DNA of 64,000 nucleotides from Vespula vulgaris (GCF_905475345.1 NC_066590.1:9004501-9068500), one strand, 5' to 3'; shown: positions 12,200 through 26,600, counted from the stretch's first letter. The notes: generated by a model from the letters alone, not told the origin. Numbers and translations: made by a program.

Positions 12200-14079
12200 C
12201 TAACATGCTGCAGTTCGTGTTCTTATTTTGTCTTTAAGATAATTGGCAACTTGAGTTTGTGAGTGTCTAACAGCTAATTGAAGTGGTGTTACACCTTCTT
12301 GATTTACAAGTAAAGGATCGGCTCCTGCTCCCACCAGTTGTCTTACAACTGTCATATGTCCTGCTAAAGCTGCAGCATGCAGTGCACTTTCACCATTCTA
12401 GAATAATGCATAAATACTTATTTTCTCAAGTTCTATGGTATATATTGTAAGTCGTTGATCTATTGTGTAAATCTTGAAGTAATAATATTATTATCCGTAC
12501 TTTTTTTTTTGCTTGGATTCATAGTTTTATATAAGCATAGATTTTTATATTGAAAATATAAAAATATATAAGCCTTTATCTGCAAAAACATAAATTAGTC
12601 TATTTAGTCTTATTTTATCAAATAATAGCTTAGGAGAACATGAGTTTAATATTAACGATGAGGGTAACTAAATAGGAAAAAGATTTAATAGGTAAATGCA
12701 AAGCATCGATTATGTTTTTGACTGTTAAGTTTGATTTAATACCACATCCAAAAGCAATGATTTTTGTACATTCCAACCAAAAAGCAATTTTATAGCTTTC
12801 ATATTTTATATTTATATCTAATGTATGCACTGACATAAGATTTTATATAAAATTATTTAACTTACTGGAAGAATACCAAGTGATGGACGGTATTTGAGTA
12901 ACTCTCCAATAACAGCCGTATGACCTTTATGTGCTGCTTTAAATAGAGGCGTTGCGCCATCCTATATAAAGTATAATAATTTATTAAGGAATTCATATTA
13001 CATTTATAAAAACAAATAATGTTTGTATTATGTTGTTTATAACATTTACATGTCTAGTAGCATCAACGTTTGCTCCGGCTTTCAAGAGTTGTCTGACGAT
13101 GTGATCATGACCCATCTGTGCTGCGATCCACAAAGGTGTAGCACCATCTGTTCTAATAGTATCTATTCTTGTATTATGCTCCAGAAGAACTTCCAAAATA
13201 CGTACATGACCATTTTGTGCAGCAATGAATAATGCACTAGCTCCATCCTTTTATTAATAACAATTTTGTTTAAATTTGAATAAGAAATACAAGATAATTT
13301 CTACATAATAATAAATTTTCTTACTTTCATATGTGCATTTGGATTGGCACCTTTGTCAAGAAGACCTTCGACCACATCTAAATGACCATATTGGCAAGCA
13401 ACAAATAATGGTGTACCTCCATCCTAGGATTTATAAAAACATAATAAATATCAGAGATATTTCCAAGTTTCACCATTTGCTTACCATACTGCAAGAATCA
13501 ACAAGTGCTTCATGTTCTAAAAGCAAATTAGCAATATCCATAAAACCACCTTGGGCAGCAAAAAAGAGAGCTGTGGTCCCTGTCTAAAAAGAGAAAGATC
13601 TTACAATTAAATTAAATTAATTTAATGTAATCATAAATTGTATAAATTTATTAGATTATGTAATACCAGTCTTTTAGCATTAGGATCTGCTCCTTGCTGT
13701 AATAATTCGGTGACAGCCTCTAAATGTCCTCCAGCAGCAGCAAGTATCAAAGGAGTTGTTCCATCCTTTGAAGTTTACAGTTTATAATTATTTTATTATA
13801 TTAATCAAAATTTTATAAACGAATGAATACAATACAAACCTTGTCTTTACAATCAACATGAACTCTACCAGAATCTAATAGAATATGCAGACGTTTTGCA
13901 TCTCCATGCGCAGCTGCAAGATGCAATTCTACATCCCAAGGTGATTCTTTCTAGAAAAGAGAAATAAAAAAATTTATATTACACAGATTTCATAGAATTT
14001 AAAAAATACATTATTATATTTACGAAATGGAATTATTATTTTTTATCTTACAGAATAAGAAACGTACTTTCATGGACAT
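12200..14079 (-). CDS. ANKRD29: Ankyrin-repeat protein, ANKRD29-like
   Basis: Eight coding exons, complement(12200..12397, 12866..12961, 13050..13247, 13325..13423, 13485..13583, 13667..13765, 13840..13950, 14068..14079), 303 aa, against 301 in human ANKRD29, which it resembles throughout. After MSMKKESPWD come tandem 33-residue ankyrin units, each with a DG(T/A)TPL-type start and AA..GH..V..LL..GA core, such as DGATPLWIAAQMGH and DGATPLFKAAHKGH. The last unit is NGESALHAAALAGH, then EGVTPLQLAV and the tail KDKIRTRTAAC. No other domain or membrane segment is present, so it is a soluble scaffold-like protein of unknown role. The first coding exon is only 12 nt (MSMK), and its ATG is followed by a clean GTACGT donor. 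Every intron is phase 0 at a repeat boundary. The orthology call is good; function is unknown in the family. Confidence 0.9.
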
Positions 14080-15233
14080 GTTGAGTCACGCATTTATTGC
14101 ACGTTCACATAACATTTTCAAACGGTGATATGTCAAATCCTTGAATTACTTCGTTAGAATTGTATTGTACTGCAGCAAGTATACTTTCGTCTGTGTCCAC
14201 GTGTCAACTTCGCCCATATCATCTTTGTAAGTAACATATGATGTATTATGCGTCCCTTCGGTGACTTTTTAATATGTAAAAATTCATTAATTCGTTGATC
14301 ATTAATCGAACTAGCTTTTAAAGTACTACAATACAACAACCAAAACCTCCATTTAGCCACAATGACATATAGCTAAGTAGACTGTACCTATACAGTGTTG
14401 TCAGCTTGATATAATCATTTTCAATATGGCGCTTTATTTAAACTCACTCTTGTACCTTCGAAACAATAATTAAAATTATAAAATTAATCAAATATGCAAA
14501 TTATCAATCGGTACAATCATAATTAACAATACATTTTATGAAAACAGGTATAAAGAAATAAATATACAGAGTATATTCAAGTTAATAGACGAACAGTAGC
14601 GATACTTTTAATAATTAATAAAAATTGGTTAAAAAAACAAAAAGTAAGAAAGGTTTGTAACGATTAATATGTTCTTCATTTATTCTCGTAGAAAACGTTT
14701 CTTCGATTGTCCGCGGAATAATAATTCGTGTAACAGTCTATGCAATTCTTCGTTTTTATATACGTGCGTTGCATACGCGACATACATATTTATCTACATG
14801 TATGTACTTGCTTGTCGCATAAAGCGCGCGTGAAACGAAACTTCAATTATTCATACGAGTTTATGAAATTACAGATGAATTACAATATTACATTACCTAT
14901 TAACATTTTAATCACTTTTTTAATCATATTTCTTATAATTAACTTACTGCTTTGAATAAAACGTAAAACTGACTTCGTAAATAATTTTGAACACGTATAT
15001 ACGTTTCTCCTATATATTCTTTGCAAAAGAGTAGATATAAACAAGGCTAGATTTTGAAGTTTATCAAAATTGAAATCGTCCAAGTTAATTAGTTTCAATT
15101 GAAATTCTTCTTTTGATAAAATAAGATTTACGTGAGAAGAAAACGAAAGAGAAACGAAGAAAATCGGAGCATCGGATCCACACGAAGATGATCTTAGGAA
15201 GGCTTCCAAGAGGGGCCTGATCCGGACTCATGC

Positions 15234-15312
15234 GATTGGCTGGCCCGAGCGTGTCACGTGGCGGTAGTTCGCGTGGGTGGGGGCCGGAGACGCGGCACCG
15301 CGGGCGAAAGCG
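15234..15312 (+). promoter_or_regulatory. Candidate promoter/first non-coding exon of the MYND gene
   Basis: A GC-rich island holds a reverse CCAAT box (GATTGGC, 15234-15240), a palindromic CACGTG E-box (15255-15260) and a strong splice donor (AAAGCG|GTGAGT, GT at 15313). A 5' UTR exon ending at 15312 that splices to the coding exon near 17.4 kb would explain this. No RNA evidence is available, so this is inference. Confidence 0.3.
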
Positions 15313-16321
15313 GTGAGTTTCGTTCTAGTATTTACCTCGCAGTGCGAAGATACTTTTCTCTCGGTTATACGATCGCATTCTTGAAGCTAATCGCGTTCCG
15401 TGCGACAGGTAATTAGTAATACAGTTCGACGACGTAACGAAAGTATCGGTAAACATTACATCGATGTGCGTCCGGTGACAGAGTGGCGAACCGTAACGCG
15501 ATTGTTCGCCATCTTCACAAAATCGCGCGAGTGATCGGTCGATTATAGGCGAGGAGAGGTCTTTTCTTCGGCTCCTCCTCTTTTTACAAACGAAGAACTC
15601 GAACGCATAGAAGCGCAATGTCCATGTTCCTTGCTCCCTCGTCACGTCACGGTACGTCTTCGTATCAGTTTACGAATAAGAAATTAAAGGTGATTTAGAG
15701 AGAGATTGCTGGCAAAAGGGTAAAGGTAAGAAGGACGAGAGGGAGGCAGTGAGCGCACACCGTGGGATTGTGGAATGTGCGCGCTTACTTACAGGTATCC
15801 GATACTCTGCCGCGCATTACCGTCGCGCTTCGGAATTCTCCATGCGTTTCTAACCTCCTTATATCCTTTTTCCTCTCTACGCTCCTTTTCTCGCTCTTTT
15901 CTCCGCCATCTCCTGCTCCTACTCGATGATCGCGCTCTACCCTCTCCTTTCTCCTTTCTTTTCTTCTCTTTCTCTTCTCATCCTTCTCTAATCGGAACGT
16001 TATGTCGTACGTATATACAGGGTGTCTCCTTTCAATCGATCCATTTTGAATACCATCGAAATTAATCATTTCGTAAAAAGAGAGAATATTTGTACAATAG
16101 TTAACAAAGACGATGAACGTGGATATTAAAGATTACTCGAAATACGAAATCGTGTAACTATCTTATATCGTTTGTCATTAATAATCTTGGTATTCGCATA
16201 GATCGATCAAGATGTAACACCTGGTATGTGTATGTATATGCATCACGTGTTTCTTTGTATGTATGCGTTGTGTATTTTCGTCTGTATACGTTCATGCGTA
16301 CGTTACAACACGATCGTTCAC

Positions 16322-16347
16322 CTCTCTCTCTCTCTCTCTCTCTCTCT
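16322..16347. repeat. (CT)n microsatellite
   Basis: Uninterrupted CT dinucleotides, 13 units, in the non-coding region before the MYND gene. Confidence 0.9.
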
Positions 16348-17438
16348 TGCTTTTTCCTTACATCTCGATCTCCGTCCAACATTCTTCCGTCTGACGCATC
16401 GTGGATGCTGCGATGTCCTTTGACAGCTGCTAACGAGTGAACTTCCTCAGGGGGAATATATCACCGTACGCCTTTCCCAACGATCTTTCTCTTTAATCCA
16501 ATCCTTTCATTTCCTTTCGCATGTTCGCGGTACAATGTGTAAAAAAAGTAACTCACGTTAAATAAACATTTACATCGAACTTTATCCTTTTATCCTATCT
16601 ATGTAATATTTATAAACTTTAAATCAAAGTACATACCTGTATCCAAAAATTGCATAACACCGTCACAGATATTTGCACCGTCACTTTCACCTCACGAAAT
16701 ATAACTACCTATTTTTGCATGATACATCTATACATCTCGCACACGTACGTTCGCGTTCCTAGACACAATTCTTAAATTCTAAAAAGCGTTAGAGAGTTCG
16801 TGTTCTTTCTAAAGAAATAGTTCAGTATAATCTGGAGCGAGCGGAAAAGAGACACTCGAGAAAGATCTGCTGTTCTCGGATGATCGTACATCTAATTACG
16901 TATTACACGAAGTACCCACTTTCTTTAATTCACCCTATGTTGGGGGCGTAGACTTGGATTCTTATCGAATTAGTCGTCGGTACTTTAGCGAGTTAAGGAG
17001 AGTTTCTCGTCGGCGCGTCGTCTGATTTCGTCCGGTTGAACGATTCAAAAACGAAAGATCAATCTCGTCTTCTAATCTAGACTCTTTCGTTTTTCATTGA
17101 TTTAGCGTCACCAACATGGACGTCGTGTTCGATCATCGAACGTACGAGCTATTGTAAGACATCGAAGTTTTGGCTGAGCGTAGATTCTTAAAAAAAAAAA
17201 AAAACAGAAATGGCGCTAAATAATCGGTACCACGAGCCTGAAGGCTTCCCGAAGGGTGGAAGAGGCGAGAGAGAAAGAGATAGTAGAGTATGAATGATAT
17301 TCGAACGATATAAGACAAAGGACAGACGATTCAGCGAGGCGATTAATGATTGGCTGCGCTTGAGGGGGGTCGGATATACTGGTCCCTCTTTTTGACCTCT
17401 CTCAGAGAAGGAGAGAGAGAGAAAGAAAGAGAGAGGAG

Positions 17439-17806
17439 ATGAGCGATAGCGATTTGGGAATGGTAACGTCGCCGGCGGCGTCTGTGCTGGCAACATGCAC
17501 GGGGACAATGGAGGACGAGCAGGAAAAGTCCTCCCTCGATGGATCCATCGACATGAATCTGGTAAACGGACCGAATCCATGGCTTCCGGCCTATGGTTTC
17601 CAGCTACAACATCATTCCCGTTTTCAATCTACACACGAGGATTTACGTGTTAAAGGTTTGCTTGTTAAACACGCACACACATACACACACACACATACCT
17701 GTCTCTATTTCTCTCTTTCTCTCTCTTTCTCTATCTCTCTCTTTCTCACACTTCCTCTTTTATCCATTCTCATACCACTTACTTCTATCTTCTCCCTTCC
17801 TTCTCA

Positions 17807-17848
<42 letters not shown>

Positions 17849-20800
17849 TTCCATCTCTCTTATACTCATATATCATTTTATTCAGTACTTAACACGGAAC
17901 AACCTTCTTGCTTTCATGATCAAGACCGCTTTCCCTTCTTTCTTCGTTTCATCTATCCACATCCTACGAATGCTTCTTTGATCACTTTGGCTATATCGCT
18001 CGTGGAAGGATCTTTATTTTTCAAGAATATTCCAATCGTTCGATAGATCAAGTTTTTTTTCGGAGCAAAATATCATGTCACTATCGCGATTAACTTAAAA
18101 ACGTTGGAATTAATTACTTCGACGTTCGGTCTACGAGCTTACTTCATCGATCGATCGATAAGCCTTCCTGAAACTCTGTTCCTGATATACTCTTTAGATA
18201 TTGAATTGACTTGTGAGTAAAAACTGTTAATAGTTTATCGTACAAATAACTCGTATTTAATGATCGATCGGGGATTAATACAAAAAGTCATTATCGTTCG
18301 CATCTCTATTTTATTATGAAAACTTTCATAAATTTCTACTTGAGCGGTAAAAGAAAAAGTTTGAATTTGATAAGAATCATAAATGTTTGTTTTATTATAC
18401 ACTTCATAAATTTACAATAGATTTAGTTCTATTCCATTTACTTAACGCTATGTAAAAAATTCGACATACTTACGTGTTCTACATAAAAGATTCACTTGTA
18501 ATTGCAGATGCAGTACCAGTGCAGCAAGTCGATTTTTTAGAGACCATTTTCGAAGAAACCTCTGACGATTTGCAGAGCGATTCCGATCACAGTGGTACGA
18601 CTTATTGGTTGGGCTCAGATTCAGAAACGGAAAGTGTTATACACATCGAAAGAAAAGAAAACATTACAGGTACGTTTAAATGGATCTTTTGTAGTAACAT
18701 TTCTCATCCACAAACACACACACACACACACAATAATAATAACGATAACAACAACAACAACAACAATAATAACAATAGTAATAATTACTCAACATTATGT
18801 TCTAGGTGAAAGAATAAACGATAACGATGCCGAATTCAACTCCATAATACCTAAGAAGAGATGTCGAAGAAATAACAACACAGACGAGCGTGATCCTTAT
18901 GTGACTTTTGATGATTTTCCGACTTCTCCAAGATCTTCAAGGTCCTCTGGATCGTCTAGATCCAGTTCATTGTTACAGTTCGAGTCTCTGGAAAGAACTT
19001 GTGCTACCTTATCACCGTCCAGTTATAGTTTCGATTCTCTCGAGTATTCCTATCACTCGAATGTGTCTCATTTGGGGAACACGTCGCCGGATAGTCTCGA
19101 GCAAGATAACGATGCAGTAGTGCAAAATGGATTTTCCAATTCTGTCGATCACTTTCCACGGATTAGACCCTACCGTAGCTTCGACAGTTTGAATATCTGT
19201 CAAAAGGCTACGGATTTCGAAGAAGTGACATCATTCAATGAACATGTATCCTCGTATCCGAAAAGGAAGTTAAACTTCGCGAGGTTCGAAAGGAACGAAT
19301 TACGATCAAGGTGAGATTTTGCTCTTTTTTCAGAGATGAACACATAACATTATAGTTTTAAGGTAAAAATAAAGATACTATTGTATATAAAATTACGTGA
19401 ATTGTATGAAACATTGTGCATCGTACGAAATAGAGTATACATACATTCTCTTGGCAGCGGCTACCCAAATCGCGAGACATAGCCTTAGTTATAACAAATG
19501 TTTGTTGGCCGAGATAAATGCGATCCTGGCCATGAAGAAACATCCTTGACTTTACACCTATTATTATCAAGTTCGGAAGTAAAATATTATACAAGCTATA
19601 TTTCATATTTAAGAAAATTGTTGAAAGTATCGCTTTCATCTTTCTATTTTTATTATCTTTTGTGAAATTTCTTTATCCCATTTCACATGAAACAGAAACT
19701 TCTGGTACGAAGAAGAGGAGGAAGAAGAAGAAGAAGAAGAGTACGAAGACGATGGCGACGACGAAGAATTCGAGGAAGACGAACGGTTATTAAATCCGAA
19801 TCGCCGTGGATGCGGATACTTCGAGGACAGATTGCACGCCTTCGGCGATTCGAGTTGCAATTATGCGACGTCATTGGATTATAAAAACACTATAGATTTG
19901 CGAAAGATCGGTGTTGAGTCAAGAAGGGATATGTTCTTAGATCTGAAGTCTGGCCAAAAAGTAGCGTCGTCTTCCACGCGTCTGTTGCAGACAAGTTTAA
20001 ATATAACCAGTAGCACGGCTCATGGTCATAGTAAGATGAACAGCGAACACGATGCTCGTCATCCTCGTCATCATCATCGTCAGCAACAGCAACAGCAACG
20101 TTTCGGTCACGAGCATCTTCACGAGCAGCGGCAGCACCAGCAATATCAACGTCAACGGTGGACCGAAGAGGAGTGTTTTAATTTTAGATTTACGGAGAAA
20201 TCTCAAAGCGCACCCAGTTTGCCTTCGATCGTCAACGAATACGCTCACGATCCGGATATATTGGCGGAGCTCGTTTCTTCGAGATCAAAGTCATTTGTAT
20301 CTACGTCAAATTTATTTGAGAATTATACCAAAGTTACCAGCGTACCCATCGACCTGGATCTTTGCGGCATATCAACATCTACGAGGGAAGAGGATGAACG
20401 ATCGTGCGACGATATGAGTATGAAAGATCACAAAATGGCGGAAGTCAAAAGCGTACGTGGTCTGGAGGATATGCTGAATCACGAAGATGGCGAACTGCTC
20501 GGATCCAATGAGAAAGAGAACGACATTGAAACGACAAAACGGCGGTCGTGTTCGGTAAGAACTCAGCCAGCTCAGAATGCAAGAATCGACGTTGGAGCGA
20601 TGCACAATGATCTTTCAACGACGGATGTACAGAACGGCGAGGAGGAGAACGTTGATGCTGACAGCGACGAATACGAGGAGCAGCAACAGATCGCATCGAC
20701 CGTGAAGACTCAAGATCGTAGCAACGTATTGGATATAGCGATGGCTATGGAGAACGATATAGACGCGGTCGTTGATGAGGCCGTGAAACGGCTCAAACGA

Positions 20801-23564
20801 GAAGTCGAGGAAGGTGGTGGTGGCAACGATATCGTAGATGCCATTCGTAGGCAGTATTCCAATAAGCAAATGTCGCAAAAGGTAAAGAAAAACGCTAGTT
20901 ACGAATTGGCGCAACAATTTGAAGTCGATGAGAGAAATTTCCGAAGGCGTGCGATACCGTCGGTATCCAATGATGAAAGTACGAGGTCACCTAGGAATGC
21001 TAGCAGGAAGAAACGAGTCATCAATAATGCCAGTTACGAATTGGCACAGCAATACGATTACATTAAGTCTTTTCAAGCTAGCAGAGGCGCATTTCAACGA
21101 ATGGATGCCTGTGACGAATTGGAGGAATCCAGTTCAGGACGATCCTCGCGTCTCAAAGTGTCCGACTCGAGATCGACACGTACTGGCAGCAGCTCCGCAT
21201 TAAATTTGAGCGGTGATTCTCGTGCCGATTTCGCACCCTCGCTCGGCTCTTACTCAAAATCCACGGAGAACGTCTCAAAGCACGCCGAGGAATCACTTTT
21301 TGGCCAGATAAAAAAAAACTCGGCTTTTTTTTCGGTGCATGGAGAAAATGTTAATAATCGCGTTTTCGTAGACGATGAGGTAGATTATCCCTGTCTGGAG
21401 AGCAAACCTATAGGAAAGCTTAACCTACTGGACACCACATTAGAAGAGGAAGATCTTAATAGTGAACAAATAGATAAAGATAGGACCTTTCGTGACTTAT
21501 TGGAAGAAACGATGTTGCTTCAAAGCATTGCTTCCTTGTGCGACGATGATTTACGAGAAACCCCGAGGGAAGTAAAATTACAAAAAAAGAGATCGTTCAT
21601 AGGCGAATTTTATCCAGAAAAGAGCAATTTATCTGTTCGTTCGAGAGAGAACGAAGATTTATTGTCGGAGGAGAGAGAGAACAGAGACGAGAACTTGACG
21701 GATAGCGGAGTGGACGAAGAAGACGGCAAGAAAGAGCAGCAAGTTGGAAGCGAGGTTTCCGGTAGGAACACTACGAAGAAGATGGTAGACATTGCGGAGA
21801 AGGTAGATGCGACGATGGAGGGGCGTAATAAGAAAAAGGAGGCGGAAGTGGTGGTAGAGCAGGCGTGGGGACAAACTCTTCATGGTGATCGTACTTCCCC
21901 ACCAAGCGGCAATAAAGCCGACAGTCTGAAAGTTAGTCAAGGTAGTGGGAGTCAGTCGACGATGGCAGTAGCTTTGCCAGTTGATACGAATCATCGCGGT
22001 GATCGTGACGGACAACGGGAGGAAACGACGTGGTCGAAAATTACAACGGCGGCGATAACGAAGACAACGGAAAGTATGACTTTACCGGCGAAAGTTGATG
22101 ACCTTACATCAACGAGCAAGACCATGGAGTCGGCCTCAAAGAGTGATTCTAAGCTTTGGAAAAATACCGCGGTTGAAAGATCGGCGACCATCAATACGAA
22201 ACAACCGACGGTCTTGAAAAACGAAGAAAGAAAGAAGGGTGGTATCGGTTGTTTCTTACAGAGATTCTCCAAGTTGAGGTTTAGTGGTAGGTCAAAGGTA
22301 CCTCGTTCGGAGATACAAAACAAATGCGAGGCCCGTATCGGGCAACACTCGAATCGCAATGAGTTTTATCAGGAAAGAACGAAGAAGGAACCGGATTATA
22401 TCATTATACCCTTGCATCCGCCGGACGAAGAGAGATCGAAGGACGAGGTCGTTGCCCTCGAAAGTAGATCTGACGATACCGGGAGAAACAATGTCGATCT
22501 TCAAAGGAGTGCCTCCAGTGTTAGGTGAGTCACGTTGTTTTCCATCGGCTCCTATTGGAGTCGAACGCGCGGATAACTGTGCTATTTTTGCGTCGGACGT
22601 ACTTTTGCGTCGCGACGGAAGAGGATCGAGTTACGAACGACCGAATATTACGAATCGTCGTTTTCTTATCATTTTCGTTTAAGTGGGACAAGCTCGTGGT
22701 ATATACATACACTCTAGACATACGTCTACGGAGCAAGCGATTTAATTACATAGATATATGTATAAATAATACGTTTCGCAAGAACGCCCTTTCGTTTCTA
22801 TCATTACGAAACACAAGGCGTATCTTGTACTCGGTCTGACTGGTACGCGCCTTAACGCGTGTTTGTTTACATTAGATTCTATCGAAGTTACGCTGACGCT
22901 TTTACCGGAGATCTGTTGTTTGACACGCATTTTTCTTTTGGACGTTCGCCAGATTCTTTCTTATCTTTAAGATATACATCAATCTCGATTGAAATTATTT
23001 TCGAATGTTTGCTCGAACGTTATGAATAATCGTTTCTTCTCGATAGGCTGACTTATTGTTATGTGAAAAAACTGCTATCTCGACAGTTTTTGATACGTAA
23101 TAGCACTCCAGACGAGCATTGGACAGTTAACAGACAACGTAGCGAGTATGCACCTATCATGGATAATTCTATTTTACTTTATTGGATTCTGACGAAATAT
23201 ATCTACTACCTTTTTTCTAGCTTGTTCGAGGAAAAGATTCTTAGAAAGAATAGTTACCGTTTGGCTAGCTCCGAAGAAGACTTTGTGACATGAGTTTGCA
23301 GTGAACAAACCTTCGTTTCCTCGAAAAGGATCGGTACAAACGAAACTTTTCATAATTTTTCGTTTATTGCGCGTTCCGGAAAGTGAACCGAGTAGTTTAA
23401 AGTATAAAATAGAACGTTCCCACGTTTCGTATCTTCGTTCACGGAGTAATCTCTCCTTCTGAGCTTTAACGAAGCCTCGTTTTTAAGTGTTATTCTTCTT
23501 CGTGAGATCGCATAAGTTTCGTCCGACTGTTTTTTCTCTTCATCTCTGTCACTCTCTCTGTCTT

Positions 23565-23619
<55 letters not shown>

Positions 23620-26600
23620 TTTTTGAAACGTGATAAGTAAACGCAGTTATAACGTTTAGATACGATGCACGGCGCATTATACTTACGAAGTCCGACCATG
23701 TTTAAATTCCATGTTCTAGTAAGCATCAGAAATAACGATTACGTAACGCACTATACATTCGCGCATATGATGAGACATGAGAAAAAGTTACTGCCAGAAA
23801 AATGCTTACCGGTGTCAGTGAATTATGAAGTAACTAGTAAGAGGAGTTATACTTTAGCTTTTAGTTTTATCTAATATATAAAAGATCATTTCCTTACTTT
23901 TTTTTATATATATTTATTTTTTTTTATTGATTATAATACGTTATATAGATGCTGTGTCGCTAAACGAACTTTGCGTATTAAAAAGGAACAGTTATGTCGC
24001 TCTCGACGGTAGAATTGGTGTTCCGTTACGGAGCTCGCCAACGAAGGGTTGAGATACTCATCATACATACTTAATTCACGATTTCCTCGATTACATCCGT
24101 TAGTTAGAACGTGCACGTACCACTTTCACGTTTAGGCATACGCTATTTTGTGTCATTGACACGCGACGTCGCGTAGGTGCCATTCTCTATATCATAGTAC
24201 ATGATTATCGAGTTCCTGACTCATATCATTATATTCAATGAGAAATGTATAAACGATGAGAAATTATTTGTAATCGAAGTAACTCGTTCGTAAATCATTT
24301 TATTCATAAAATCGATAGGAAAGAATTGTCGCGATGGACCATAATTACACGTGGATTAGAATTTTTTAAGCGAAATTCGAAGTCATTACAAATCCAATGA
24401 CACTCGGACGTAACGTAACAAGGTAAATTTTTATTTTGTAATATATTTGTTGTCTATTAATACTTAAACAATAGAACATAGTAAAAAGATACAACGTACG
24501 ATGAGTGCTTTCTTTTCGAAAGTTCAAGATTATCGTGCTTGTATAATGTCTCGACGTTCTTTCCTCGAATAGTGTAATTTCCTTGTAAAGTTGTATGCAT
24601 CTCGTTGAGATTCGAGCCGACGTTTTAAAACATTGCTATTTACAGGAAGAGATAAATGAAAATTTATGATTTGCAATATATCAGAATCGTTATCTATATT
24701 TTTCAAAATTTTTTCTTTTGTGGCAAATCATCTTTCAAACGGTAAAAAGATAACGAAACTTCCTTCAATGCATACAAGACACTCTATCGTTAGATATAAC
24801 TAAGCTTTTATATAGCGGATTACCATATGCTTTAACATCGAGGACAGACATATGCACTGTTCCGAGCTCTTCGCGGAGTACGAGCCCTAAATAGCTACTA
24901 TTTTATTCTTATTTGGCAGCTACGAAGAAACTTCGTGTGAATGGGACTATTGTGAGTGATACGCGTTCTCATGAATCGGATTCTAACGATAAGTAGTAGT
25001 AGTAATATTCTTACTGAATATTAGGAATAAATTGGAATTTTAAACGACCGAATAGCAATGATTATCAGAATTTGATCAAAAGAATCGTGAATCATTCTCG
25101 TGAGATTGCAAGTCGAAAAAGCTCACAAACACATCTCTAAAAGAGTCAGAACTGTATTGACCAATCTCAGATGTTCTCTCGATGTCCTATTGTCATGCAT
25201 ACGGTGTCTCTGAAAAAGACGGAAACTTTAAGGAAAGGAAAGTTATCGATTTTATGATGAATTTGTTAAACGAGCTTTTTATACCGAGCACGGAAAGTTT
25301 TACTGTGAAAAATAAATCATTGTAAACTTGATTTACAAATGATTTAAGTCGATCGTTAACTCTTTAAATATCCATAGAACTTGTTTTTAAATTAATCAAG
25401 AAATACCCTCCCTTTTATTAATAAATATTCTTTGATATTATCAATAATATCGACGATTTTTGTATGAATTTATCAAGAGGAGACACCCTATGTATAGAAA
25501 GTTTTTAAAATAACGAAAATGATTAAAAATATTATTGCTAAATGAAGAGCACCTAGTGTAACAATACTCTTATATTACTCAGGACTATATTCCAAGCGTG
25601 ATCATTAAAAAATCGTATAGTTCGTAGTGGAAAAAAAAAAAGAAAAAAAAGAGAGGAAGTTAAGTTGACTTTTTTGGGATATTTTTTCATGAATGTATGA
25701 TGTAAGAGTCGGAGAGGGTTGTTTCAGTTCCGGCAGGAGGGCGCCAGTATGCAGCAGCAAACCACCCCTACCGCCACAACCACCCCGTCTAGTATCATCG
25801 GGCTGTAGAATCTCGGGTGCGGCGGCATCATCGTCGTCGACGACGTCGGCACCGTCGTCGTCGTCGTCGTCGTCGTTATTATCATCGTCAGCGGTGTCGC
25901 GCCGACGCGCCGTGACGGACCTTGGAAATCCGGCGGCCATCGAAATGGCGAAGGCCCGCGCGATGCAGGCCGCTCAGCAAGAGCAGCGTCCGGTCGGACT
26001 TCTCGAAACCGACCTCGATGACGAGGTCGTTCTAACGACCAACGTCGTTGACTCCTCAGGCTGTAGCAACGCCGGTAACAGCAACAAAAAGACTAGGAGT
26101 TTGTTAGACCTGAACCACACCTCAAGCGTTGTACCCCAAGGTACGAGCCTAGAGAACGCCCTACGTGTACCTCAGTTGCCCGTTGGCTCTTGCCACAGAA
26201 ACCAGCGAAACGACGGAACCGCGTCTGGCATCGATCAACGTCCGCACAAATCCATGGAGTTTCTCCTTGACAAGGAGAACCTTCACTTTGTTAAGGTAAG
26301 ATCGTTTCCTACGTTGTCCGTCTTTCTGTCTTTCGCTCTGTCTGCCAACGTACGTACGTTGTTCTTTCTTAATTGGGGAAAAAGGGAGAGGCCTTTAAAT
26401 TCCTACTTTTATGTCATCTCTGAACAATCTTTATCTATTTGAGATGTTTTTTTCTACGATTGTTTTCCTTTCTTCCCTTCTCTTTCTTTCTTTCTTTCTA
26501 ATCTTGCATTGTGGTCACGTTAATTGTCAGCTTCTAACGATTAATGTTTCGCTCGTAAGTCTGAACAGATGTTCGCTGTGAGATGTAAAAGAGATAAAAA

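Larger units (their letters stand above)
14080..17438. promoter_or_regulatory. Divergent regulatory region, ANKRD29 / large MYND gene
   Basis: 3.4 kb between two head-to-head genes. The first kilobase is AT-rich. From about 15130 to 17400 the sequence turns CpG-rich and mixed in composition, the usual look of a promoter or 5' UTR region in this genome. Open frames here (for example 15325-15645 minus, 15775-16065 plus) lack protein character. A CT repeat lies at 16322-16347. The 40 bases just before the MYND gene start are almost pure GA (17403-17438), giving a purine-rich leader. Confidence 0.5.

Noticed and set aside
15325..16069. Several 90-110-codon frames in the CpG-rich region
   Set aside because: High CpG lowers stop-codon frequency. 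The predicted peptides are low-complexity Arg/Ser/Phe runs without recognisable features or splice support.
25605..25940. Minus-strand Asp-rich frame opposite MYND-gene exon 5
   Set aside because: It is the antisense of the TCG repeat in a real exon that has correct splice sites and phase on the plus strand.
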